From contig NZ_BAUC01000003.1 in assembly GCF_000474215.1 (NCBI RefSeq), positions 1 through 64,000 of the forward strand: a stretch of 64,000 bases of DNA, in the 5' to 3' direction. The number at the start of each line of letters is the position of its first letter. Position 1 is the stretch's first letter. The notes under the pieces were generated by a model. It saw only the letters and a program-made list of their open reading frames with translations. It searched no databases and had not been told where the DNA came from. The position numbers were made by a program, and so were the translations under genes. Source of the DNA: Edwardsiella hoshinae NBRC 105699 = ATCC 33379 (GTDB lineage: Bacteria; Pseudomonadota; Gammaproteobacteria; Enterobacterales; Enterobacteriaceae). Of this stretch, positions 1-9,804 are shown piece by piece.

Positions 1-2
1 CA

Positions 3-188
3 CGCCCGACGTCCCCCCAGGCCTGGGTGCAGCAAGCAATCCTCGCGCCAGCCGCTGGCTTGGCGTACCTCACGCAAAGGCCGCTGGCCGCTCACGCCAG
101 GGAAAACCGCTCCGCACAGTATTATCAGTTCGAATGGCAACTCGCCGTCGCTAACCCGATGAATGAAATTTCTGTACATCGCGTCTAA
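3..188 (+). CDS. Possible C-terminal end of an unidentified protein (partial)
   Basis: A reading frame is open from the window edge to TAA at 186-188 (61 codons), ending in ...NPMNEISVHRV. No family is recognised. Another frame is also open for about 50 codons here because the sequence is GC-rich, so openness alone is weak evidence. A partial gene entering from the left is the best guess; chance is a real possibility. Confidence 0.25.
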   Translation, partial: RPTSPQAWVQQAILAPAAGLAYLTQRPLAAHARENRSAQYYQFEWQLAVANPMNEISVHRV

Positions 189-394
189 CGAATAGGGCGA
201 GCCGCCACACACCGTAACTGACGTTATAATTCAAAGCAGAAATTATCATGAAGCCCTCTGCCGTTTACTTAACATTTATTCTTCGAGGCAAAGAAATAGG
301 TATGATTTATCCGCCAAGATAAGTCACACAATTACACATAGGCCAAATACCAATAAAGCTCTACGGCATGATTTTAGACAAGGGAAGATTTGCC

Positions 395-1312
395 ATGACG
401 AATAAATGGCTGTTAAAAAGGGGCGAATATCGTCTAAAGGTATTACGCGCCTGGTTGCAAAGCGACAGACGATTCAAAGCCAAACGTTTTTATGATGACT
501 TCGGTCGAGAACTGCAACTCTCACCGCCGCAAACGTTTAATGAAAAAATCATATTTCGTATGCTCTTTGATAGAAACCAACGCTTTACAGAGCTGGCCGA
601 CAAGATCAACGCCCGTGAATTCGTGCGTCAACAGATCGGTGAAAAGTATGTGGTAGCAACCCTAGGCGTTTATTCATCCTTCGATCATATCGATTTTAAT
701 ACTCTGCCGCAGAAATTCGTGATTAAATGTTCGCACGATAGCGCCAGTGCCATCGTATGCACCGATAAGGCCCGGTTCGATATTGCCAGCGCACGGGAAA
801 AAATAAACTTTTACTTATCGCGAAATATGTATGTAACCACTCGCGAAAGGCACTATAAGAATATAACAGCGAGAATTCTCTGTGAAAAATATTTGGATGT
901 CTTTGCCCAGGGCGAGCAAGACATTACTCCAGAGCTATTTCGGGTGCATTGCTTCGCGGGCCAGCCTAAATTCATCGAAGTGGATTTCAGTGATAGCCGG
1001 GGCCGGGAATCGGTCAATATTTATGATGAAAACTGGCAACGCCAAGATGTCCGTGTCGGCTATCGCCAAACCCATTACCCTAACAATCTCGATCCGCGTA
1101 TCAGTAAGCCCGCCAAGCTCGACGAAATGCTGGCTCTCTCACGCCAGCTGACCGCCGACTTCGATTATTGCCGGATGGATTGGTTCTTAGTCGGCGACGA
1201 GATTTACTTTAGCGAGTTCACCTTTACGCCCTACGCCGGACGGATGCGCTTCTTCCCCGCTGAATTTGACTACCGTTTCGGGGCGGCATGGCAGCAACAG
1301 ATCCACCCCTAG
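395..1312 (+). CDS. TupA-like ATP-grasp family protein
   Basis: This is a cytosolic protein of about 305 residues resembling the TupA-like ATP-grasp family (PF14305), often found in polysaccharide or teichuronopeptide loci and presumed to ligate amino acids or sugars. Typical features seen are the N-terminal FNEKI motif, the KCSHDS segment in the middle, and C-terminal DWFLVGDEIYFSEFTFTPYAG, which matches the metal/ATP-binding end of the family. The start at 395 is preferred over 368 because AGGGAAG lies at good spacing before ATG-ACG. It stands alone, between an unidentified upstream sequence and pliG. The substrate cannot be told from sequence; a role in surface polysaccharide modification is inference. 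Confidence 0.75.
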   Translation: MTNKWLLKRGEYRLKVLRAWLQSDRRFKAKRFYDDFGRELQLSPPQTFNEKIIFRMLFDRNQRFTELADKINAREFVRQQIGEKYVVATLGVYSSFDHIDFNTLPQKFVIKCSHDSASAIVCTDKARFDIASAREKINFYLSRNMYVTTRERHYKNITARILCEKYLDVFAQGEQDITPELFRVHCFAGQPKFIEVDFSDSRGRESVNIYDENWQRQDVRVGYRQTHYPNNLDPRISKPAKLDEMLALSRQLTADFDYCRMDWFLVGDEIYFSEFTFTPYAGRMRFFPAEFDYRFGAAWQQQIHP

Positions 1313-1501
1313 GCCAAGCGCAAAGTTCGCTAGATGAGGTCGCCCGGTAGATGGGGATGTGCCGTGGCGGCCCAGGGTTTACTCTGCCCAAAAAAGGAAT
1401 AAAACGACTAAAATCCAGTTAGTTACAAGAAAAATCCGATTAAGTCACGCGCCGAAGTTAGGCTAAAATCGGCGTCTAACCGATAGGAGAAGAGAACGCC
1501 T

Positions 1502-1906
1502 ATGAACAGGACAACCCGCGCCGCCCTCACCTTATTGCTTTCCACGCTCAGCATCACTGCCACCGCTGCCGGCAAGCAGATCAACGTCGAATTTCCCAAG
1601 GGGCATGACCACGCACACTATAGCGGTAGCATTACAGGATATGATTACGATAGCTATGTCTTCCGTGCCAACCAGGGGCAACGCCTGCGTCTCACCCTGG
1701 ACAAAGAGACGGTCGATGCCATGCTATTCGGCCCGGGCATCGACGATGCGATTGACTTAGGAAAATACTCGCCAGCGTTGGATAGCCAAGGGCGTTACAC
1801 CTTACCCGCCAGTGGGAAATATCAGCTTCGTATCTTACAAAGCCGTGCGGAGGCGCGGCGCCACAAGGTGAAGCCTTACCGTTTTGAACTGCAAATCGAC
1901 CGCTAG
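1502..1906 (+). CDS. pliG: PliG, periplasmic inhibitor of g-type lysozyme
   Basis: This is a 134-residue secreted protein with an N-terminal signal peptide (residues 1 to about 23, cleavage after TATAA). The mature part closely follows E. coli PliG (YcgK) as remembered: NVEF-KGH near the mature start, SG-I-GYDYD, LFGPGIDD, and a C-terminal LPASGKY-LR-LQ-R block. PliG proteins bind goose-type lysozymes in the periplasm and protect peptidoglycan during host contact. The gene is monocistronic with its own upstream region, and is convergent with cbiL. TAAAAT near 1464 is a possible -10 and TAGGAGAAGAG at 1482-1495 the ribosome site. Goose-type lysozymes are prominent in fish and birds, which would suit an animal-associated host range. 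Confidence 0.88.
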   Translation: MNRTTRAALTLLLSTLSITATAAGKQINVEFPKGHDHAHYSGSITGYDYDSYVFRANQGQRLRLTLDKETVDAMLFGPGIDDAIDLGKYSPALDSQGRYTLPASGKYQLRILQSRAEARRHKVKPYRFELQIDR

Positions 1907-2018
1907 CCGCCACACCACTCGCCCGCTGGACAGATATCTACGACCTTGGGCCCCCTGGCCGACAGAGGGGCGCGCCTGTGCCGTTCGGACGCCACTCGCC
2001 CGTTACACGGCATCCGCC

Positions 2019-2750
2019 TCAGCAGACAACTTCGTCGCCTGGCGTCCGCCGCCACCGCTTGTTGACCAAGATGGTAGAAAAGTAAGCGAGTGGCTGTTCA
2101 TCGTCGACCTCATCCAACTGACGCCAGCAACGTTCGCCGGGGAGCGTGGCCTCGCTCATCATCAACGCGCAACCCAACAGCCCAGCCTGCGCCAGTAACG
2201 CCTTAATGCGGGCAAAGCGGCCATAGACCTTCATCAGCACCACGCTATCATGCCGCTGTAACGCCTGGACGATCTCCGCCTCCGGCGCGGTGCAGGCGAT
2301 CACCGCCAACGACTGCTGCTCCATCGCCAACGGCGTTTGTGCGCGCGCAGCGATGGCGGCGAACGCGGTCACGCCGGGCACAATCTCCAGCCATTCGGGA
2401 TGACCGATGCGCTGGAGCAGGAAGACCCAGGTGCTGAACAACATAGCGTCGCCGAGCGTGATAAAACCGACGCGCTTACCCGCAGCGACCGCCTGGGTAA
2501 GCTCGGTGGCGATCGCATCCCATACCGCCGTCTTTTCCGCATTGTCGGCGCTCATCGGAAAGTGGCAACAGCGGATCTCGGTCTGCGGCGCGATATACTC
2601 CCGCACAATAGCGAGCGCCAGGCTATCGCCGCCGCGCCGTCCCGCCGGGGCGTAGAGCACATCCAGCGTAGCGAGAAGACGCGCGGCGCGCACGGTGACC
2701 AGATCGGCGGCCCCCGGCCCCGTACTCAGGGCATACAGTTTTCCCGTCAC
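2019..2750 (-). CDS. cbiL: CbiL, cobalt-precorrin-2 C20-methyltransferase
   Basis: CbiL transfers a methyl group from S-adenosylmethionine to C-20 of cobalt-precorrin-2 (sirohydrochlorin cobaltochelate), the first methylation after cobalt insertion in the anaerobic B12 pathway. The 243-residue protein has the corrinoid-methyltransferase signature near the N-terminus (STGPGAADLVTVRAARLL) and the VPGVTAFAAIAA block near residue 125. Its start overlaps the end of cbiK by 4 nt, so it is translationally coupled. It is the last gene of the operon here; in Salmonella cbiMNQO would follow, but pliG comes next on the opposite strand. Confidence 0.93.
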   Translation of the reverse strand: MTGKLYALSTGPGAADLVTVRAARLLATLDVLYAPAGRRGGDSLALAIVREYIAPQTEIRCCHFPMSADNAEKTAVWDAIATELTQAVAAGKRVGFITLGDAMLFSTWVFLLQRIGHPEWLEIVPGVTAFAAIAARAQTPLAMEQQSLAVIACTAPEAEIVQALQRHDSVVLMKVYGRFARIKALLAQAGLLGCALMMSEATLPGERCWRQLDEVDDEQPLAYFSTILVNKRWRRTPGDEVVC

Positions 2751-3541
2751 GCCGCCGCCTCCATGCTGCCATCCAGTGCCTGCTGCAAGTGCGCGACAAA
2801 CATCGCCCGCACAGCCGGATTCTCACCCAAGCCGTTCAGCCACGGCGTCGCCGAGATCCCCGCGGCGTTGAAGCGCATTTTCCAGGAGTCCGCCTCATCG
2901 GAGGCCATATCGTTGAGCGCATGATCGCCGGCGACCAGCATCAGCGGCATCAGATGCACCGCGTCGACACCTTCGCGGCGTAAGCTGGTGATCAGCACCT
3001 CGACCTCCGGGTAACTCTCTAGCGCGCCGACCCGTCCGGGAAAGCCCTGCGCCATCATCATGTGATCGAGGCAGGCATAGGCGGCGAAGGCGTGATGACT
3101 GGCGCCGTGGCCCATAAACACCACCCGCTCGCGTGCCGTCAGCGCCGGCATCTGCTGGCGCAACGCCTGCATCAGCTGTTGGTAGTCCGCATGGTGACTC
3201 AGTAACGGCCCGCCCAGGGTAAGGCGCGCGAACGACGGGCGCATCATCTGGGCCTCGCGGACGATCTTCTGGTACTCATCGCCATTGATGATGTGCAGTG
3301 ACTGAATCGCCACATCTTGGTAGCCCAGCGCCGCCAGTCGTTGCAGGGCCTGCAACGGGGTATCGATCCGTATCCCGTCGCGCTCACGCAGCTTGCGAAT
3401 GATCATTCCAGAGGTAAAGGCCCGGAACTGATCCCGCTCGGGGCAACTGGCCGCCAGCGCGCGCTCGCAAGCCACAATGTTCTTTTCGCCAGTCTCGTGA
3501 TAGCTGGTGCCAAAACTCACCACCAGAAGCGCCTTTTTCAT
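2747..3541 (-). CDS. cbiK: CbiK, sirohydrochlorin cobaltochelatase (anaerobic)
   Basis: CbiK inserts Co2+ into sirohydrochlorin, committing it to cobalamin. At 264 residues it matches Salmonella CbiK in length. It begins KKALLVVSFGTSYHET, has the active-site region VVFMGHGASHHA (His around 145-150) and a second metal-ligand region MLVAGDHALNDMASD (His around 207). No signal peptide is present, so it is the cytosolic rather than the periplasmic type. It sits 11 nt downstream of cbiJ and overlaps cbiL by 4 nt. Confidence 0.94.
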   Translation of the reverse strand: MKKALLVVSFGTSYHETGEKNIVACERALAASCPERDQFRAFTSGMIIRKLRERDGIRIDTPLQALQRLAALGYQDVAIQSLHIINGDEYQKIVREAQMMRPSFARLTLGGPLLSHHADYQQLMQALRQQMPALTARERVVFMGHGASHHAFAAYACLDHMMMAQGFPGRVGALESYPEVEVLITSLRREGVDAVHLMPLMLVAGDHALNDMASDEADSWKMRFNAAGISATPWLNGLGENPAVRAMFVAHLQQALDGSMEAAA

Positions 3542-3552
3542 CTGCTACTCCT

Positions 3553-4338
3553 TTAATTGTCGGCCAACCAGCGCGCTAAACGCCGTTGAAAAGCAGCCGG
3601 ACTGTCCAATAACTCCGCGCCCGTCACTAACGTGGCCGGGCGCCGAATAACGATGCAAGGAATGCCGGCCGCGAGGCAGGGCTCGACCTTCTCCCGATAG
3701 CCCCCCTCCGCGCCGGAGTCCTTGGTGATCACCACATCGGCGCGGCAGTGACGATAGAACGCGGCATTAAACGCCGCATCGAAGGGCCCACACAGCGCGA
3801 AGATCTGTCCGACGCCGAGGCCGAGGGCAGCACAGTGCGCCAGCACCTCAGGCAGCGGTAACACCCGAGCCAGTAAGGTTTTCTCCGGTAATCCGGCGCA
3901 CCAATGCGCCAGATCCTTGCTGCCGGTGGTCAGCAACACGCGCTCCCCCAACGGCCGCACCAGCTCGCAGGCCGTCGCGATATCCGCCGCACGGTAAAGT
4001 AACGGGTGGGTCAGTTCACTGAGTTGTGACCGACGCTGGTACCGGCTCAACGTCACACCCAAGGTCTGGCAGGCCGCGCTGATGTTACGGCTCACCAGTT
4101 CGGCGTAGGGATGTGAGGCGTCGATCACCCAGCGAGTGCCGTTCGCGCGTAGCCACGCGACCATCTGCGCGCGCTCCATCCGGCCACAACGCACCTGGCC
4201 GAGGATCTCACCGGCCAGCGCCGCCCCCGTCGGCGTCGCCACCGACAGGGTATAGCGCACGCCGGCCGCGTCCAGTTGCTGGCATAACGCTCGCGCATCA
4301 CGAGTGCCGCCGATAACCAACACCTCGCCCACGCTCAC
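3553..4338 (-). CDS. cbiJ: CbiJ, cobalt-precorrin-6A reductase
   Basis: CbiJ reduces cobalt-precorrin-6A to 6B with a nicotinamide cofactor. The protein has the N-terminal VLVIGGTRDARALCQQL nucleotide-binding start, WVIDASHPYAELVS in the middle and DVVITKDSGAEGGYREK towards the end, all typical of CbiJ/CobK. The open frame extends further upstream, but homologues start at this point. GTG at 4338 overlaps the TGA of cbiH (GTGA), giving 261 residues, close to the 263 of Salmonella; GTG at 4332 is also possible. Confidence 0.9.
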   Translation of the reverse strand: MSVGEVLVIGGTRDARALCQQLDAAGVRYTLSVATPTGAALAGEILGQVRCGRMERAQMVAWLRANGTRWVIDASHPYAELVSRNISAACQTLGVTLSRYQRRSQLSELTHPLLYRAADIATACELVRPLGERVLLTTGSKDLAHWCAGLPEKTLLARVLPLPEVLAHCAALGLGVGQIFALCGPFDAAFNAAFYRHCRADVVITKDSGAEGGYREKVEPCLAAGIPCIVIRRPATLVTGAELLDSPAAFQRRLARWLADN

Positions 4339-5060
4339 AGCGCGTATCCCCGCGGCGTGATCATCAAGCCGTCCTGCACATAGGTCGCCTGATTGCCGAC
4401 GATCACCAGACTGGTCATGTCCACCGGGGCAAAGTCCATCTCCTCCAGGGTGGTCAGCCACTTCGCCTGTTTCTTGCGTCCAGCGGACTTCACCACCCCG
4501 ACCGGGGTCTGTGGCGGCTTGCTGGCGGCGAGTAGCGCAAACGCCCGCGCCAGATGCCCCTCTCGTCCCCGACTGCGCGGGTTATAGAAGCAGATGACGA
4601 AGTCCGCTTCGCCGGCGGCGATAATGCGTTTTTCGATCACCGGCCACGGGGTCAACAGATCGCTAAGACTGATATGGCAGAAGTCATGCATCAACGGCGC
4701 GCCAAGCAAGGAGGCGGCGGCAATGCTGGCGGTCATGCCGGGAATGAGGCGCACCTCCAGATCGAGGTGTTGTTTGCCGACCAGTTCGAGCACTAGCCCC
4801 GCCATGCCGTAGATCCCCGCGTCACCGCTGCTGATCAACGCGACGCGATGCCCCGCTTGCGCCAGATCGATCGCCGTCTGACAGCGCTCGATCTCCTTGC
4901 ACATCCCGGTCTTGATCACCGGCTTATCACCGGTAAAAGCCTTCACCAGGTGGGTGTAGGTCTTGTAACCGACGACGATCTCCGCCGCCTGTAACGCCTC
5001 GATGGCCTCCTGGGTCATCATAGCCTGTGAACCCGGGCCGATACCGATTACCGTTAACAT
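4335..5060 (-). CDS. cbiH: CbiH, cobalt-precorrin-3B C17-methyltransferase
   Basis: CbiH methylates C-17 and promotes ring contraction of cobalt-precorrin-3. The 241-residue protein has the GIGPGSQAMMT methyltransferase start, ALISSGDAGIYGMAGL, and VICFYNPRSRGR near residue 155, all characteristic of CbiH/CobJ. It is the same length as the Salmonella enzyme. Its start shares one base with the stop region of cbiG and its end overlaps cbiJ by 4 nt. Confidence 0.93.
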   Translation of the reverse strand: MLTVIGIGPGSQAMMTQEAIEALQAAEIVVGYKTYTHLVKAFTGDKPVIKTGMCKEIERCQTAIDLAQAGHRVALISSGDAGIYGMAGLVLELVGKQHLDLEVRLIPGMTASIAAASLLGAPLMHDFCHISLSDLLTPWPVIEKRIIAAGEADFVICFYNPRSRGREGHLARAFALLAASKPPQTPVGVVKSAGRKKQAKWLTTLEEMDFAPVDMTSLVIVGNQATYVQDGLMITPRGYAL

Positions 5061-6115
5061 CAGTGTGTGACTCCCAACGTGATAGTGACGCCCTGCGCTC
5101 GCAGGGTATCGCCCAATATGTGCCCCTGACTCAGCAGCCAGGCGGCCGGCGCCGAGACACTGCCGACCCCTACCGTACGGCGAACGAAAGCCGAAGCGGG
5201 AAAACGATGCTCATGGGCACGCAACGCGTCGGCGCTGAAGAGGGTAAACGGCACCTGCCAATGGTCGGCCAGTTGCCATAGTCCCGCCTCATCCCGCTTC
5301 TGTTCGACACTGCCAATCGCCTTCAGCGCCAGCGGATCGAGGTGCAGTGCCGCCAACTGGCGCGCCAACAGCGCCGCCAACAAGGCAAACGGTGTGCCGC
5401 GTCGACAACCGATACCGGCCACCACGCGCTGCGGCACCAGTTTCCAATGCGGTAGCGCCAGAGGCGGCAGCGAGTCACGCAGGGTGACGCAGATCAGCCC
5501 GTCCAGGGGCGGTAACCGTTGCAGATCGTCCACGCGGATAAAACCGCGCAGATCGCACTGGCTGAGCGCCAGTGCGCAGTGACCGTCCCCCCACAGCCCC
5601 ACCCGTCGCTGGCTCACCAACATCTGGTTGACGCGTTTCACCGCCGAGCGAAAATCGGGCATCCGGGCCTGCAACTGGATGGCCAGCATGTCCAGCGCCG
5701 CCATGCCGTTGACATCCGTGGCGGTGGTGATCACCGGATCGGCCTCCAGTAGCCCTGCCAGATGACGCGTCAGCGCGTTCGCGCCGCCGGCATGACCGGA
5801 GAGTAGGCTAATGACATGCTGACCACGCTCGTCGATCACCAGTACCGCCGGATCGCATAACTTGTCTTGTAGGCAGGGGGCCAATACCCGCACCACGATG
5901 CCGGTCGCACCGATGAAGATCAGCGCCGAATAGTGGGCGAAAGCCGCGCGCGCCGCCTGAGCAAAGCCCCCCTCGCACGGCAGAAATCCCGGGACTAACA
6001 GTGCATCGCTGGTAAAGCAGGTGAGCGGCAACTGCGCCGCCAACCGCTGCGCCAGTGCCACGCCACCAGGGGTGAGACAAAATAAGGCGATGGACTCAGG
6101 CTTGGCGATATTCAT
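5060..6115 (-). CDS. cbiG: CbiG, cobalt-precorrin-5A hydrolase
   Basis: CbiG opens the delta-lactone of cobalt-precorrin-5A and releases acetaldehyde. The start at ATG 6115 ([18 protein letters not shown]) gives 351 residues, as in Salmonella; the frame continues 6 codons upstream but homologues do not. The central [17 protein letters not shown] block (CbiG N-terminal/mid domain) and the C-terminal GIGCRRGTP motif of the CobE/CbiG C-terminal domain are visible. It overlaps the end of cbiF by 20 nt. Confidence 0.92.
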   Translation of the reverse strand: MNIAKPESIALFCLTPGGVALAQRLAAQLPLTCFTSDALLVPGFLPCEGGFAQAARAAFAHYSALIFIGATGIVVRVLAPCLQDKLCDPAVLVIDERGQHVISLLSGHAGGANALTRHLAGLLEADPVITTATDVNGMAALDMLAIQLQARMPDFRSAVKRVNQMLVSQRRVGLWGDGHCALALSQCDLRGFIRVDDLQRLPPLDGLICVTLRDSLPPLALPHWKLVPQRVVAGIGCRRGTPFALLAALLARQLAALHLDPLALKAIGSVEQKRDEAGLWQLADHWQVPFTLFSADALRAHEHRFPASAFVRRTVGVGSVSAPAAWLLSQGHILGDTLRAQGVTITLGVTH

Positions 6116-6869
6116 GGCTGAAGTCCGCCGCATAAAGCCGGGAATAGTGATACTCAGCGCCCAGGAAATCTCCGACCAGGATCAGCGCCGTCTTGCGGAT
6201 CCCGGCGGTCTTGACCTGCTCGGCGATATCCCCCAAGGTGCCGCGCACACACTGGCTGTCCGGCCAGGTCGCCTTATACAGCACCGCCACCGGCGTCTGA
6301 GGCGGGTAGCCGCCGGCGATCAACCGTTCGACCACCCGCTGAATGCGTTGAACCGACAGGTAGATCGCCATCGAGGTACGGTGGCTGGCCAGCGCCTCCA
6401 ACCGCTCGCCCTCCGGTACCGGCGTCCGCCCGGCGAGCCGGGTGATGATCAGGCTCTGGGAGAGTTGCGGCACGGTATACTCCACGCCGAGTTCGGCCGC
6501 CGCGCCGAGGAAAGCGCTGACGCCCGGCACCACCTGCCAGGCGATGCCGCGTTTCGTTAACTCCTCCCCCTGCTCACGCACCGAGCCATAGAGCGAGACA
6601 TCGCCGGTTTGTAGGCGTACCACGGTCTTGCCGGCCCTCACCCCCGCCTCCATCAGATCGAGGATCTGCGTCAGATGCAGCGTCGCGCTATCGTGGCGCT
6701 CGGCCTCGGGTGGGCAATACTCCAACAGTGCCGGATTGATCAGCGAGCCCGCGTAGATGACCAACTGCGCCTGCTGCAACAGGCGGTAACCCTTGAGGGT
6801 GATCAGTTCGCGGTCGCCTGGCCCGGCACCGACAAACCACACACACCGCGGATCGAAACGCTCAGACAT
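6096..6869 (-). CDS. cbiF: CbiF, cobalt-precorrin-4 C11-methyltransferase
   Basis: CbiF methylates C-11 of cobalt-precorrin-4. The ATG at 6869 ([19 protein letters not shown]) is chosen because AAGGAG lies 8 nt upstream and the product is then 257 residues, as in Salmonella; the longer open frame runs into cbiT. Family signatures are [35 protein letters not shown] and [15 protein letters not shown]. It starts 4 nt after cbiT ends. Confidence 0.93.
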   Translation of the reverse strand: MSERFDPRCVWFVGAGPGDRELITLKGYRLLQQAQLVIYAGSLINPALLEYCPPEAERHDSATLHLTQILDLMEAGVRAGKTVVRLQTGDVSLYGSVREQGEELTKRGIAWQVVPGVSAFLGAAAELGVEYTVPQLSQSLIITRLAGRTPVPEGERLEALASHRTSMAIYLSVQRIQRVVERLIAGGYPPQTPVAVLYKATWPDSQCVRGTLGDIAEQVKTAGIRKTALILVGDFLGAEYHYSRLYAADFSHEYRQA

Positions 6870-6873
6870 GCTG

Positions 6874-7434
6874 TTACTCCTTGTGACAGGCGAGGACAAA
6901 AACCGGATTATGTGCTTTGAAGTAGTGGCCACGACCGAGCGCGCTGAGGGTGGCAACCTGCATCTGTACGCAGTCGAGCGCCGCGACGCCACAGTGCCGC
7001 AGATAGTCCAACGCCTCATGCAGACTCTCCTGCAAGATAAAGGTCAGCACCAAGCGGCCGCCAGGATGAAGCTGCACTAAAGACCAGTCGATCAGCGCCG
7101 TCAGGCGGCCACCGCTGCCGCCGATAAACACGGCATCGGCTTGTTCGACCCCAGGCAGTGGCGCCTCGCCCGCCCGGATCGTCAGATTAGCGCACGCGAA
7201 ATGCTGCCGGTTTTCGGCCAGCAGGCGTAACGCCGCGGGCTCTCGTTCAATCGCCGTCACCTGTAAGCTAGGGCATTGTAGCGCCGCCTCGATCGACACA
7301 CTCCCGGTGCCGGCGCCGACATCGATCAGGTGGCGGGCGTGATGCAGCTCAAGCTTGGCCAGGACGAAGGCGCGTACCGCCTCCTTGGTCATCGGCACGT
7401 TCTCACCGCGTAAGAATCGCTCATCTTTCATCAA
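6874..7434 (-). CDS. cbiT: CbiT, cobalt-precorrin-6B C15-methyltransferase (decarboxylating)
   Basis: CbiT methylates C-15 and removes the C-12 acetate carboxyl. It is a class I Rossmann-fold methyltransferase: the SAM motif [16 protein letters not shown] is at residues 38-52 and [11 protein letters not shown] follows near residue 100. At 186 residues it is slightly shorter than the Salmonella protein (192). It overlaps cbiE by 14 nt. In many bacteria CbiE and CbiT are fused (CobL); here they are separate. Confidence 0.92.
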   Translation of the reverse strand: MMKDERFLRGENVPMTKEAVRAFVLAKLELHHARHLIDVGAGTGSVSIEAALQCPSLQVTAIEREPAALRLLAENRQHFACANLTIRAGEAPLPGVEQADAVFIGGSGGRLTALIDWSLVQLHPGGRLVLTFILQESLHEALDYLRHCGVAALDCVQMQVATLSALGRGHYFKAHNPVFVLACHKE

Positions 7435-8026
7435 GGATCACCACGCTATTCATGTCATATTCGCCATCGACCTCGCTGGCGCGCAGCCAGTGAATACGTT
7501 CGTTGTCCATTGCCAGGTTTTCTCCCACCACCATCCAACGCCGCCCTTTTCCACGCGCCACCAACTGCGCGGCGATCTCACGTGGACCGCAGCGCGCATC
7601 CGTCACCAGCGCCACCTTGCTATGGCGCACCAGCGCATCAAAGTCGACTGGCCGTCCATGGCTACTGGTGAGCCACATCTCGTTCATATCGATTCCCGCC
7701 CGGGCGCACAGGTACTGCACCGCGCTAATGCCGGGAATGATGCATACCCGCTCGCGGCCAAAATGCGCCAACAGTCGCGTACCGATGCCATAAAATAGCG
7801 GGTCGCCCGAAGCCAGGATCACCACCCGCTTCTCCTGTTGCGCCTCGAGCCAGCGCAGCAACTCGGGGATGTTGGCCCCCAAGGTAAAGGTCGTCCCGCC
7901 AAACTCCGCAAACTGTTGCAGGTGACGGCGCCCGCCCACCAGGATCTCGGCGCCGTCGATCGCCGCGCGCGCCGCTGGCGTCAACAGTTGCCCGCCCGCC
8001 GGCCCCATCCCCACCACCGTCAACAT
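7421..8026 (-). CDS. cbiE: CbiE, cobalt-precorrin-7 C5-methyltransferase
   Basis: CbiE methylates C-5 of cobalt-precorrin-7. It is 201 residues with the start [31 protein letters not shown] and [16 protein letters not shown] signatures of the tetrapyrrole methylase fold. It overlaps both neighbours (cbiD by 7 nt, cbiT by 14 nt). Confidence 0.93.
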   Translation of the reverse strand: MLTVVGMGPAGGQLLTPAARAAIDGAEILVGGRRHLQQFAEFGGTTFTLGANIPELLRWLEAQQEKRVVILASGDPLFYGIGTRLLAHFGRERVCIIPGISAVQYLCARAGIDMNEMWLTSSHGRPVDFDALVRHSKVALVTDARCGPREIAAQLVARGKGRRWMVVGENLAMDNERIHWLRASEVDGEYDMNSVVILDER

Positions 8027-9159
8027 TGCAGCGCCTCGGCGATCGCCGCGACGGGGCGGTTGCTGCCCAACACCTGATTATCGAAGGAAAACAGGATAGC
8101 GTCACAGACCGGCGGCTGGCGGGTGAAGCGCAACCGCTCCTGGACACGCTGACAGATGCGCTCGGCGAGATGATCAAACAGAGACTGAAAACCGTAAGTT
8201 GCGATCGGCGCCAACGCGGCCTCGGTGGTGTCACACTCACTGACCAATTTCAACAGCGCCAGCGGGGCGCCGAGCAGCGCCAGATGGGCGACCAGCGTCT
8301 CCATACGGGCATCGGCGATGTGACTGTGGGTGTGGAAGATCCCGGCGGCGATCTTACTCAGTTTGCCGGGATGGCCGACCAGCACGATGTGGCGAAAGCC
8401 CAAGCGCACCGCCTCATCGATCATATAGCCGACAAAGTTACTCATGGTGACCACGCTGTCGGCGTCGATCCCCAACTGCTCGCCGGCGAAGCGCGCGCCG
8501 TGATTGCCGGGCACCAGCACCACTCGCTCCAGCCCGGCGGCGCGCTTCACCTCTAACTCCAGCGCCAAGGCACGTTTCCAGCTCTCTTCCGACATCGGCG
8601 TCACAATGCCGGTGGTGCCGATGATCGAGATGCCGCCCAGGATACCGAGCCGGGCGTTATAGGTCTGCTGCGCACGGGCCTCGCCTTCGGGAGCAAAAAT
8701 TTCGACCTCGGCTCCGCGCGCCGGCCCGATCGCCTCGCGTACCGCGGCCTCAATGGTCTGGCGCGGAGTGTGATTGATCGCCGCGCTGCCGACCGGCAGC
8801 CCCACCCCGGGGCGCGTTACGGTTCCAATCCCCTGGCCACCACGCAGGTGGATCTCGCCGCTGCCGTCGAGCGTCACCCGCGCAAAAATCAGCATGCCGT
8901 GCGTCGCGTCGACGTCGTCGCCACCATCCTTACGAATGGCGGCGACGGCTTGTTGTCCCTCGATATGCGGGGACTCGACATTCAGCGTCAGGGTGACGCC
9001 GCTCGGCGTCACGATGGACACCTGGTGGATCAGATGCTGGCGCAATGCCATCAACGCGGCGACCTTGGCCGCCGCCGTCGCACAGGAGCCGGTAGTATAG
9101 CCCTTACGCAACGCCTTACCGTGGTGCCATACCGGGGCCGTAAAGGTCGGGTCGCTCAT
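8020..9159 (-). CDS. cbiD: CbiD, cobalt-precorrin-5B C1-methyltransferase
   Basis: CbiD methylates C-1 of cobalt-precorrin-5B, a step special to the anaerobic pathway. The protein is 379 residues, the same as in Salmonella, with the hallmark [19 protein letters not shown] near the N-terminus, [20 protein letters not shown] in the middle and [20 protein letters not shown] later. It overlaps cbiC by 4 nt and cbiE by 7 nt. Confidence 0.95.
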   Translation of the reverse strand: MSDPTFTAPVWHHGKALRKGYTTGSCATAAAKVAALMALRQHLIHQVSIVTPSGVTLTLNVESPHIEGQQAVAAIRKDGGDDVDATHGMLIFARVTLDGSGEIHLRGGQGIGTVTRPGVGLPVGSAAINHTPRQTIEAAVREAIGPARGAEVEIFAPEGEARAQQTYNARLGILGGISIIGTTGIVTPMSEESWKRALALELEVKRAAGLERVVLVPGNHGARFAGEQLGIDADSVVTMSNFVGYMIDEAVRLGFRHIVLVGHPGKLSKIAAGIFHTHSHIADARMETLVAHLALLGAPLALLKLVSECDTTEAALAPIATYGFQSLFDHLAERICQRVQERLRFTRQPPVCDAILFSFDNQVLGSNRPVAAIAEALQC

Positions 9160-9794
9160 TGCGCCTCCCGCAAGTGATAAAGGATGGCGTTGACGATCGC
9201 CGCCGCCACATTGCTACCGCCTTTACGTCCGAGTGCGGCGATGGCCGGCAGCGCACTGCGCGTCAGCGCCGCCTTCGACTCCGCCGCCCCGACGAATCCC
9301 ACCGGCACCCCGATCACACCGCTGACCGGTGCGCCCAGCTCTAACAGACGAAACAACGCCGTCGGCGCGTTACCGAAGACGAACACCCGCGCCTCGGCCG
9401 CTGTCTCCGCCAGCGCGACATCCACCGCCGCCATGGAGCGGGTGATCCCCTGTGCCTGTGCCTGCGCCATCACCCGGGCATCACGGATATAGCAGCGGCA
9501 CTCGCCGCCGAAGCGGGCCAACAGCGGCTTATTGATGCCAGCGAGCGCCATGCTGGTGTCGGTATAAAGAATAGAAGGACGGCTCAACGCTGCCGTGAGG
9601 CGCGCCAACGCATCCGGGGAAAACCAGAGCATATCCAGCCAGTCGAAATCGGCGGTGGTATGGATAACCCGCTTGATGATCGCTTCATGCAGTGGGCTGG
9701 CGAAGCGATAATCCGGCCGCGTCTCGCGGATGATCGTATCGATAATGGCGAAGCTCTTGCTTTCGATCGCCTGGGGTTGCTGGATGTAATGCAT
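9156..9794 (-). CDS. cbiC: CbiC, cobalt-precorrin-8 methylmutase
   Basis: CbiC moves a methyl group from C-11 to C-12 to give cobyrinate. It is 212 residues, starting [19 protein letters not shown], with the conserved [11 protein letters not shown] segment (catalytic His near residue 49) and [13 protein letters not shown] near residue 170. It lies 10 nt after cbiB and overlaps cbiD by 4 nt. Confidence 0.94.
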   Translation of the reverse strand: MHYIQQPQAIESKSFAIIDTIIRETRPDYRFASPLHEAIIKRVIHTTADFDWLDMLWFSPDALARLTAALSRPSILYTDTSMALAGINKPLLARFGGECRCYIRDARVMAQAQAQGITRSMAAVDVALAETAAEARVFVFGNAPTALFRLLELGAPVSGVIGVPVGFVGAAESKAALTRSALPAIAALGRKGGSNVAAAIVNAILYHLREAQ

Positions 9795-9804
9795 GGTGTG
9801 CTCC

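Noticed and set aside
2337-2924. Long plus-strand open frames antisense to the cbi genes (also 6021-6560, 8026-8556, 11520-11915 and others)
   Set aside because: They mirror GC-rich coding genes on the minus strand, show no family resemblance and lack ribosome sites.
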